From Gammaproteobacteria bacterium (lineage in GTDB: Bacteria > Pseudomonadota > Gammaproteobacteria > Ga0077536), in assembly GCA_009692365.1 (NCBI GenBank), contig SHZJ01000029.1:1-43081 (forward strand): a stretch of DNA of 43,081 bases, in the 5' to 3' direction. The notes beneath the pieces are model-generated. The model saw only the letters and a list, made by a program, of their open reading frames with translations, had not been told where the DNA came from and did not search any database. Positions 1-6,751 of this stretch are shown in pieces (position 1 is the first letter of the stretch; each line of letters opens with the position of its first letter). The translations under genes and the position numbers were made by a program.

Positions 1-399
1 TTGGGTGCAACGCTGGGCCAGCGCGATCACGCTGGCGACCGGGAACAAGGCGGTCTGGCGGGCTTCTTCCAGCGGCAGATTCATTTTGACGCTGGCGGCG
101 CAATGAATGATGTGGGTGCAGTGCTGGGTTAAATCTTGTTGATCGTGGGTGCTCAAACCCAGCGCCGGCGCGGTGATTTCACCGCTCACGGCGTGCACCC
201 GCGCGTTGAGATCGGCGGCGTCTAACTGGGGATAGTGCGCCAGCCAAAAGGCTTTGAGCTCGTCCAGCCGTGCTGCCAAATCCTGCCCTGTTTTGGGCCG
301 CATGAGCACTTGGAGGGTAACGTCGGGATAGGCCAACAAGGGCGGCACGATGGCGCTGCCCACCACCCCTGAAGCCCCGGTGACGAGATAGTGGGTCAT
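1..399 (-). CDS. NAD-binding (male-sterility type) thioester/fatty acyl reductase, N-terminal part
   Basis: The 133 visible residues start with a Rossmann dinucleotide-binding motif (VTGASGVVGSAIV, residues 6-18). They continue with features of the NAD_binding_4 extended SDR family: LMRPKTGQD after the second strand and an IIHCAASVKMNLP stretch around residue 105. Members reduce acyl-CoA or carrier-bound acyl thioesters to aldehydes or alcohols. The ATG at 399 follows a good Shine-Dalgarno (GAGGAAG), and the gene begins 9 bases after the stop of the acyl-CoA ligase, so the two are probably one operon and may act in sequence (activation, then reduction). The C-terminal part, including the expected catalytic Tyr/Lys, lies beyond base 1, so the substrate cannot be inferred. 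Family is clear; the exact reaction is inference. Confidence 0.8.
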   Translation of the reverse strand, partial: MTHYLVTGASGVVGSAIVPPLLAYPDVTLQVLMRPKTGQDLAARLDELKAFWLAHYPQLDAADLNARVHAVSGEITAPALGLSTHDQQDLTQHCTHIIHCAASVKMNLPLEEARQTALFPVASVIALAQRCTQ

Positions 400-408
400 G
401 TGTCTTCC

Positions 409-2265
409 TCAGGCCGTGATCATCAGGGTGTCTGGGCCAAGCGCCTCGCAAAAGCTCGCCGCAGCGGCCTGCTCAAGGCGTTCAAACAGGCGATTAAGGG
501 CCGCCGCGTGCTGTTCTTCAATGATTTTACGGCGCAGCTTGAGGTTGCTGGTGAGTTCGCCCGTATCGATAGTGAAAGCCCGACGGTGGACCAGCAACGC
601 GGCGGGCCGCAGATAGTCCGGCTCCTCTTGCATGACTGCGGCCACGGCGGCCGCCACCCGCGTCGCGTAGGCCGCAAAAGCGCCGGCCTCCTGCAGGACC
701 GGCAAGGCTTCTAAGGCCGGGGTAATCAGCGCGACCACCGCTTTGCGACCCGCCCCAAACGCCACGGCTTGGTCCACTCCGGGGATGCCTTTCAAGCGGG
801 CCTCCACCGCGGCGGGGGCAACCTTGCGACCGGTGGAGGTTTTGAAAATCTCGGACTTGCGGCCGACCAGCCGCAACCGTCCATCCGCACCCAATACGCC
901 CGTATCGCCGGTGGCCAGAAAGCCCTCGTCGTCCACCGGGGGGGTGGACGGATCGGCGTGCAAATAGCCTTGGAAAACCCCAGCGCCACGCACTAAGACC
1001 TCGCCATCCTCCGCGATGCGCACCTCGTTACCCGCCAGCACCCGCCCCACCGAGCCAAATTCAAAATCGCGGACTCGGTTAACGGCAATGGGCACGACGT
1101 TTTCGCTCAGGCCGTAGGCCTCCAACACCAGCAGGCCCAAGCCGTGGAAACGCGCCAGCAGCCAGCGTGGACACGGTGCCGAACCGCTCACCATGAAACG
1201 AATTTCACCCCCCATGATGGCGCGCAGACGCCGCAGCACCAGACGCTCGGCCAGCCAGTGCGCAACCTGCCCCGCCGGCGTGAGTGCACGGCCCGCACGC
1301 GCAGCGGCCGCCGTGCGTTCGCCGACGGCCATCGCCCAGTGCGCCAAGCGGCGCAGCGGCGCGGGCTGCCGGGCCAAATTTTGCGTAATACCGTCGTTGA
1401 GTTTCTCAAAAAAGCGCGGCACTGCGATAAAAACCTGCGGTCGAATGGCGGGCAGGTGGGTCATGACGGTGCGCGGATCGGCCACAAAATAAGTTTGTGC
1501 GCCGCGCCCGGCCGCGCAAAAATTGATCATGCGCTGAAATAAATTAGACAACGGCAGCCAGCACACCAAGCGGTCTTCGCCGGTGATTTCGGGAAACGCG
1601 GCCAGAATGCTGGCCACCGCCAAGCTCACCTGCGCATGCGTGTAAGCAATGCCTTTAGGCGCGCCGGTGCTGCCGGACGTAAACACCAGCGTGGCAATAC
1701 TCTGCGGCGTCGGCGGCACGGGCGTGACCGACGGCTGCGTGGCGAGTGTGGCAAGCGTCCACCAAGCGCCGGTCCACGCCACCGGCGCGGCGTCACCACT
1801 CAGACACAGCACCCGGGGCACAGCATCGCGCGCGGCGAGGGGAATTCGCAGAAAGCTGGCAGCATCCCCCACCACCAACAGCCTGATGCCGCTCGCAGCT
1901 AGGAGGTCGGCTAGGCGCGCCGGTTGCTCGTGCGCATCCAGGCCCACCACCGCCGCCCCCGCCAAGAGTGCTGCCACTTGGGTTAACTCCCACGCCAAGC
2001 CCGTGGGCGCCATGATGCCCACGCGCTCGGCATTCGCCAGCCCAAGCCCGCATAACAGCCCGGCGCGCGCGTGGGCTTGGGTCATGAAATCGGCCCACGC
2101 GACCGCCTGCCAGTGGCCCTCCACTAGCGAATGAAACGCGGGCGCCGTGGGGGCAACGGCGGCCCGCTCTGCGTAATAGTGTGTGAGTACTGCTGACAAC
2201 GGATGGTGAACCCAATGGGTGCTTTGGGAGCGCGCGTTAAGTGGGCAGAATGGGGTCGTAGGCAC
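409..2265 (-). CDS. Long-chain acyl-CoA ligase (AMP-forming)
   Basis: An ANL-superfamily adenylating enzyme of 618 residues that would activate a fatty acid as acyl-AMP and then acyl-CoA. Visible motifs are the phosphate-binding loop TSGSTGAPKG (about residues 192-201), the A5-like EAYGLSE, the A7/A8 region TGDTGVLGADGRLRLVGR, and a C-terminal A10-like lysine region (TSNLKLRRK). Length and the FxxxxEKL-type middle region resemble FadD15/FAA1-like long-chain synthetases rather than short fadD. The start used is GTG at 2265, which overlaps the 3' end of the PP-loop gene by 29 bases; a TTG slightly downstream is possible. The next gene on the strand is an NAD-binding reductase 9 bases away, an arrangement like a split carboxylic acid reductase. 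Confidence 0.85.
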   Translation of the reverse strand: MPTTPFCPLNARSQSTHWVHHPLSAVLTHYYAERAAVAPTAPAFHSLVEGHWQAVAWADFMTQAHARAGLLCGLGLANAERVGIMAPTGLAWELTQVAALLAGAAVVGLDAHEQPARLADLLAASGIRLLVVGDAASFLRIPLAARDAVPRVLCLSGDAAPVAWTGAWWTLATLATQPSVTPVPPTPQSIATLVFTSGSTGAPKGIAYTHAQVSLAVASILAAFPEITGEDRLVCWLPLSNLFQRMINFCAAGRGAQTYFVADPRTVMTHLPAIRPQVFIAVPRFFEKLNDGITQNLARQPAPLRRLAHWAMAVGERTAAAARAGRALTPAGQVAHWLAERLVLRRLRAIMGGEIRFMVSGSAPCPRWLLARFHGLGLLVLEAYGLSENVVPIAVNRVRDFEFGSVGRVLAGNEVRIAEDGEVLVRGAGVFQGYLHADPSTPPVDDEGFLATGDTGVLGADGRLRLVGRKSEIFKTSTGRKVAPAAVEARLKGIPGVDQAVAFGAGRKAVVALITPALEALPVLQEAGAFAAYATRVAAAVAAVMQEEPDYLRPAALLVHRRAFTIDTGELTSNLKLRRKIIEEQHAAALNRLFERLEQAAAASFCEALGPDTLMITA

Positions 2266-3310
2266 CCTGCGGCAGCGTGATTTGGAGCTCGGCGGCGGTC
2301 ATTTCTAGCCACTCGAGGTGCTCGGTGACGTGCCGTCCGAGGAACCAGCGGCGTTTGATCATGAGATCGACCAACGGCCCCATCACCCGCCATTGCGCGA
2401 GCTTCGCTTTACCCTCGCGGATAAGGGTGGCGAATTCCGGTGCGTAGGGGTTGTAACCAAAATGCAGCAGATCCGAATACATCAGCAGCCAGTTGATGGG
2501 GTAGTTGCTAAAAATTGGGCTGGCGTTACGCGCGCTGGCAATGAGCTGCTGTTCCACGACGATTTTCATGGCGAGATCTTGGTCGTATTGCCAAGCGTGG
2601 AACGGTGCGAGATAGCGTGGAAACTGCGTGCCGGGCGCGTAGCTGGCGGGATTAAAAAAACGGCTGAGCTCGGCCGGGCTGAACTGACCGCAGCGCTGGA
2701 GCTCCGGGGGGGTCCAATCGGTTTGCTCGATCAGCGGGCGGGAAAACTCGTACAGCATGCGTTCGGGTTCTGGCTGGCCAGGCGAGTAACCGGCCAGCAC
2801 CAGCGGAATGTCTTTCTCTATGGCCAGCTTGATGGCGTCGCCCTCAAACAGCGGGGCGTAGACATAAGACACCGTATAAACCGCACCGCGCGCCTCTTGG
2901 TGCCGCAGCAGATAGGCGAAAATGCGGCGATAAAACTCGCCGGGTGGCGCAAAAGTGAGGTGGTCGATGTTGAGCTTGGCCAAGGTCTGGCGAATGTTTT
3001 TCCACGCCACCGGTGGAATGTTCACGTCGACCGTGAACGCCAACACCCGCAGCTTGTACTCCACCACCAGTTTGTAGAGCAGCCAAGCGCTGTCTTTGCC
3101 GCCGCTGAAGGGCACGAGGCAGTCGTACTGGCCGCGCCCGCGACAATCTTCCAAAGCGGCTTCTAAATCTGCTTCGTAAACGACGCGTTGCGCGTCGGTG
3201 ATTTCGGCCGCCTTGGGCGAATATTCACGGCACGCCACGCACACCCCGGTGGCGTCAATGCCAGCCCCTGCCACACTTGCCGGCAGCAGACAGCGTTTAC
3301 AACGTTGCAT
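2237..3310 (-). CDS. PP-loop ATP pyrophosphatase, N-acetyl-sugar amidotransferase-like
   Basis: A 357-residue protein with the N-type PP-loop signature PFSGGKDSAW (about residues 87-96), which binds and cleaves ATP to AMP and PPi. Before it lie paired cysteines (CKRC at residues 4-7, CVAC at 24-27) that look like a small zinc knuckle. This combination is typical of the WbpG/PseA/LegX-like N-acetyl sugar amidotransferases, which add an amidine or acetamidino group to bacterial surface sugars using ammonia from a partner glutaminase. No glutaminase partner (HisH type) is in the window. ATG at 3310 has AGGAG upstream. It overlaps the acyl-CoA ligase, so translation is probably coupled. Function at the sugar level is inference from family; a thiolation or ligase role on another substrate is possible. 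Confidence 0.75.
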   Translation of the reverse strand: MQRCKRCLLPASVAGAGIDATGVCVACREYSPKAAEITDAQRVVYEADLEAALEDCRGRGQYDCLVPFSGGKDSAWLLYKLVVEYKLRVLAFTVDVNIPPVAWKNIRQTLAKLNIDHLTFAPPGEFYRRIFAYLLRHQEARGAVYTVSYVYAPLFEGDAIKLAIEKDIPLVLAGYSPGQPEPERMLYEFSRPLIEQTDWTPPELQRCGQFSPAELSRFFNPASYAPGTQFPRYLAPFHAWQYDQDLAMKIVVEQQLIASARNASPIFSNYPINWLLMYSDLLHFGYNPYAPEFATLIREGKAKLAQWRVMGPLVDLMIKRRWFLGRHVTEHLEWLEMTAAELQITLPQGAYDPILPT

Positions 3311-3386
3311 CGGCCTATTCTCCTGTGGTGGGTAAAAGCCCCCGCATAGGGCGCGATAATACGCCGACTGCTGCGCCCTTAGCGCG

Positions 3387-4312
3387 TCATTTTTCGATTA
3401 CGCGGGCCAGCAGCGTGGATAAAGTGTGTTCTGCGCTTGCCAGTTCGCTGTAGCGCATGCGAAAGGCCTCAACGTGGTTGGTCAGCGCGCCCAGCATCTG
3501 GAAGGCCTGCCGCCCCAGCAGCGCCTAGTTGAAACAATTATGGGCAAGGTCGGTAAAACATTCCGCCGGCGGCACTGCGGTGAGCGTGGTGGCGCTGCCG
3601 CGCTCGTAGGTGGGGAACACCACCAAGCGTGGCCGAGCGGGTTCGTGCATGGCTTGTATGTGCTCGCCGCCGGGGCGCAGGTGGGCCACGGTGCCCCGGC
3701 GACTGCCGGGAATACGGGGCCCCAATTGGGCCTGCGGCACGGCGTCCTGAATGACGTCGATGGCGTCGTTTTTGAGGGAATCAGCCGCGGGAAAGCGTGC
3801 AAGTCCAACGCCTGATTGCGCATCAGGGTGAACTCGTCTGATAACCACCGCCAGCCACGGTGAATGAGATAAGCGCTCAGGGTGCTTTGACCGGCCCCCG
3901 GCACGCCCGGCATCAGCACGGCATGTCCCTGCTTTGCCACCCCTGCCGCGTGCAACATTACCTATTGATTGGCGTGGGTGGCCACACACCAGTTGAAGCT
4001 CCATTCTAGGTTGGCGAGCAGCGCTTCAAGGGGGAAGTCGGTGAAGGCCAGACCATCTTCAAGGCCAATTTGCCGCGCTCGGTCGCGCCAACGGTCAACC
4101 CAAGCCTGCGGCTTGAGGGTGAGCTGCGCGTCGGCAAAGCTGCCCTCGGCAGCGAGCGGGTAATTCGGGTAGTAGGCATGCAGACAATCGGCGAGTACGG
4201 GATCGGCACCCTGAATCCGCAGCACGCAAGGGCCCGCTTGGAGGCTTAGTCCCGCCGCGCAGCGCGCGCCCCGTGCGGCACGCGAGAGTTGGCGCAACGT
4301 GGTGCCGCTCAT
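3387..4312 (-). pseudogene. HprK-related kinase A, broken by two TAG stops and a frameshift
   Basis: Remnant of the HprK-related kinase A family (HPr serine kinase-like fold) found beside exosortase loci. The N-terminal 116 residues run from ATG 4312 to a TAG at 3962-3964. The same frame continues with LHAAGVAKQGHAVLMPG, a Walker A region and the segment WRWLSDEFTLM. Near 3780 the reading frame shifts: a missing T in a run would join PRLI to SLKNDAIDVIQ. The new frame runs through TVAHLRPGGE and VVFPTYERG to a second TAG at 3525-3527, after which family-like sequence continues to a TGA at 3387-3389. The Walker A reads GVPGAGQST, with glutamine where the catalytic lysine belongs. The repaired length would be about 308 residues, normal for the family. 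Its ATG overlaps the stop of the PqqD-like gene (ATGA). Confidence 0.85.
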
Positions 4313-4570
4313 GAGGGCACGCGCTGGATCAAGCCCCGCCGGTCGAGCATCCGCAGAGTGTCAACGATGCCCGTCAACAATTGCGTGTCGTCATCCACTT
4401 CGTAGCGGGCCAGCATCGCCTCATACCGTGCGGCTGGGGTCAAGGTGCGGGTTGCCGGCACCGCCAACACCGCCGCCGCGATCTCATTGAGAAAATGGGT
4501 TTGCCCCGAGCGCGCATCGAAGGCGAAATGCGCTCCACCCCAGTGCTGCCATTCGAGGGCGGCGGTAGCA
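4309..4570 (-). pseudogene. HPr-rel-A system PqqD-like peptide chaperone, 5' end broken
   Basis: From 4560 down to the TGA at 4309-4311 there are 83 codons of PqqD-like sequence (ALEWQHWGGAHFAFDARSG, then THFLNEIAAAVL, ending DRRGLIQRVPS). PqqD-fold proteins present a peptide to a processing enzyme; this subfamily accompanies HprK-related kinase A. No ATG, GTG or TTG lies in frame between an upstream in-frame TGA (around 4579-4581) and the conserved start of the domain. An ATG at 4570 would enter this frame if one base were restored before 4560, so a single-base deletion is the simplest reading. The stop overlaps the kinase ATG by four bases, the coupling expected of a working operon, so the decay looks secondary. 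It was too short and broken for ordinary ORF calling. Confidence 0.75.
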
Positions 4571-4616
4571 TCGGCAGCTCAGCGCTGCGGGCCTCCTGGA
4601 GGCGGTACCGGCGGCC

Positions 4617-5591
4617 GTGACCCGGCATCTGGGGTCCGACCACCTCACTGCTGCCAGCTACGTGCGTGCCGCACGCCGGGAGCTCGACCGCCTGACGCAC
4701 GTATTTGCCCCGGCGGGCGTGGCCTGGACGCTGCTCAAAGGGCGGCCTACATCGCCGCCGAACTCCCGCCCGGCGCAAGCCGGCTACTGTCGGATGTGGA
4801 CATTCTGGTGCCCGAGGCCTCCTTGGACCTAGTAGCAACCCTGTTGCTGGACTGCGACTGGCATAGCCCGCCGCACGCTGAGTACGACGACCACTATTAC
4901 CGCGCGTGGATGCACGAACTCCCCCCGCTGCAGCACCGTCTACGCGCTACGGTACTCGACGTCCACCACAACATTTTGCCGCGCACCAGCCCGCGTTGCC
5001 CAGACGCCGCGCAGTTGCTCGCCCGCCGCGTGCCGTTGCCGGGTGGCCTGTTGATGCTGGCCCCGGCCGATGCGGTGTTACACCGCGTGCTGCACGGCTT
5101 TGGGGGCGGCGAACTGACGAATTGTCTGCGCGATGTGTTGGCTGTGCACGAGCTAGGGCAAGCGTTTGGGCAGCGTTTAGGCGAGCCTTTTTGGTTGGAC
5201 CTGCTGCTCCGGGCGCAGGCTCCGCCAGCCGTGCGACCCCCTGCTACTGGCGCTGCATCAAGCGGAGCAAAATTTTGGCACCGCGCTGCCGCCAGATTTC
5301 AAACGCAAGCTCCAACGCAGCGACCAAGCGTGGGTGCCGCGTGCGCTGACCCCGGCGCTGGTGGAGGCCGTTTTCTTGCCCGGACTACCGCCCGACCGCC
5401 GCACGCGGCTCGCCCTAAAAGCGCTCCTGCTCCGCTCACACCTGCTGAAAATGCCCTTGCGGCTGCTGCTGCCCCATTTGAATTACAAGCTGGGACAGCG
5501 GCTGGCGGCGCGCGCGCGGCGCCGGCGAAAAGCTGCCCGGCAGGCCGCGCTGGCGAAGCAGCAGAAAACCGACGAGAACCCGCCCGGCTAA
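4617..5591 (+). pseudogene. Nucleotidyltransferase family (NTP_transf_5) protein, two frameshifts
   Basis: Third member of the HPr-rel-A cassette, divergent from the other two. Starting at GTG 4617 the frame reads to WTLLKG (about 4722-4740). It then needs one extra G in a GGG run to continue as AAYIAAELPPGASRLLSDVDILVP, which carries the DxD metal site (DVDIL). Frame two continues through YYRAWMHELPPLQH, LDVHHNILP and LAPADAVLHRVLHGFGGGEL to about 5215, where a net +1/-2 change moves to the frame DPLLLALHQAEQNFGT and on to the TAA at 5589-5591. The two shifts compensate each other, so the total length (about 324 residues) is family-like. The stop codon overlaps the stop of the convergent acyltransferase gene. 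Sequencing error in homopolymers could explain one shift but hardly all the damage in this cassette. Confidence 0.8.
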
Positions 5592-6334
5592 TCCGGACGG
5601 CTGTGCCCAAGACGCGCCAAATCGCCTTGGATGATCTCCAGCAAGCCGCCCAGTTGGGGCGACAAATTGGCCCCGAAGCCGCCACCTTCCAGACAATAAG
5701 GGGCACGCAGACCGTGGTGCTCCACCGCCTCGCCGATTTTATCGAACACGATGCCGTAGGCCCGGAGGCGGCGCGCGAGTTTGGGTTCCATCAGGGCGAA
5801 CACCCGCTCTAAGCCCCGCAGGGTGCCCATGACCGCCGCGCCGAGATATAGGCCAACCGCAATGTGGGGGAAGCCACGTCGCTCGGGCCGCGTTGACTGG
5901 CTGTCGTCGTCGACATCGGTCACGGCCGCGCCCCGTTCACCTGTGCGGCGCCGAAAATCGCTGATCACCGCCACCCGAGAGATTTCCCCGGCCAGCGCGC
6001 GCCAGTTGGCCCCGTAACGGGTGGCGAGTTCTGCGGCCGGGACCTGCGCGGCGACTTCAAACGGAAAAGGTGCTTGGGAGTCTTCTGGTTCTGCCATGAC
6101 CAAACGCACGCAGCCGATATAGCGTTGACTCGGGCGATGCCGCAACAGGCAAAACGCGGAACGCCCGTCGTTGGGGTCGGTTTCCTCGCCATCCGGGAAC
6201 TGGGCTTCCTGCTCCCAGCCCAACTCTTGCGCATACACCTGATAGCGCAGCCGGAATACCTCGCGACGTAACGCCGGCGTAACCGCCGACACGATCTCGA
6301 AATACCGTTGGAAATCGCCCGCCAATTCATCCAT
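5588..6334 (-). CDS. PEP-CTERM/exosortase system-associated acyltransferase
   Basis: 248 residues from ATG 6334 (MDELAGDFQRYFEIV). A TTG nine codons upstream would also be in frame, but family members start at this point. The sequence matches the N-acyl amino acid synthase-like GNAT family that accompanies exosortase loci: LRREVFRLRYQVYAQELGWE near the N terminus, YIGCVRLVM around residue 80, EISRVAVISDFRRR around residue 125, and a C-terminal half ending before SRPD. Relatives are related to LuxI-type autoinducer synthases and are thought to join an acyl chain to an amine. The substrate here is unknown. It sits beside prsK and an acyl-CoA ligase, which could supply the acyl group. It ends with a stop overlapping that of the nucleotidyltransferase pseudogene. 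Confidence 0.85.
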   Translation of the reverse strand: MDELAGDFQRYFEIVSAVTPALRREVFRLRYQVYAQELGWEQEAQFPDGEETDPNDGRSAFCLLRHRPSQRYIGCVRLVMAEPEDSQAPFPFEVAAQVPAAELATRYGANWRALAGEISRVAVISDFRRRTGERGAAVTDVDDDSQSTRPERRGFPHIAVGLYLGAAVMGTLRGLERVFALMEPKLARRLRAYGIVFDKIGEAVEHHGLRAPYCLEGGGFGANLSPQLGGLLEIIQGDLARLGHSRPD

Positions 6335-6466
6335 CGTAAAAACTGCTTCCCGTGTTGGCAAACCGTGGTGTTGCTTCGCCCTGCTTGCCCGTTACTGCTC
6401 ATCCGGTAAGGTGGTGGCACGGCGCTTAGCACCCGCCCACTCCTAAGCCCGCGTCAGGAAGCCCGC

Positions 6467-6730
6467 ATGACCGCCATCTATCGACCCCAACGAGACCTCA
6501 CGGAGGCGCCGACCTTGTCCCGCGACGAGGACCTATTCGCTACTCGACGCGCCATGGCGCCAGCGGTTCTCGTGCCACCGCCCGACGCGCCAGCCAAGCC
6601 GCCCACCTACGCCGAGGCGCTGCGAAAACTGCTGCGCGCCACCACTTGTCGCGACCACGGCCCGGCTGGGCCCAGTGCCGGCGTCTACGCAGTTGTTCCA
6701 ACTGGGGCGCCGTGCCGAGCTGGGGAGTAG
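6467..6730 (+). CDS. Small ORF of unknown function between acyltransferase and prsK
   Basis: An 87-codon frame in the otherwise empty 6335-6751 stretch. The ATG at 6467 has a good Shine-Dalgarno (AGGAAG five bases upstream), and it would be divergent from the acyltransferase gene. The first 55 residues include a proline-rich run (VPPPDAPAKPP) followed by YAEALRKLLRATT, which could form a helix. The C-terminal part (GPAGPSAGVYAVV) looks like random high-GC translation. I recognise no family, signal peptide or membrane segment. No convincing gene is seen on the minus strand here, where a prsR gene would be expected after prsK. It may be a real small protein, a fragment, or chance; evidence is only position and ribosome binding site. 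Confidence 0.3.
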   Translation: MTAIYRPQRDLTEAPTLSRDEDLFATRRAMAPAVLVPPPDAPAKPPTYAEALRKLLRATTCRDHGPAGPSAGVYAVVPTGAPCRAGE

Positions 6731-6751
6731 CCACACCGCGCGGCGCGAATT

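Noticed and set aside
2318-3166. 282-codon plus-strand ORF
   Set aside because: Antisense to the PP-loop gene, whose minus-strand frame has clear motifs; high GC keeps the opposite frame open.
3525-3964. Reassignment of TAG to an amino acid
   Set aside because: uvrB, the hybrid kinase, the CapD-like gene and the acyltransferase end in TAG at the correct family length, so TAG is a stop in this genome.
4445-5812. 455-codon plus-strand ORF
   Set aside because: Its middle is one frame of the frameshifted nucleotidyltransferase; both ends are out-of-frame or antisense translation, with the 3' end opposite the acyltransferase gene.
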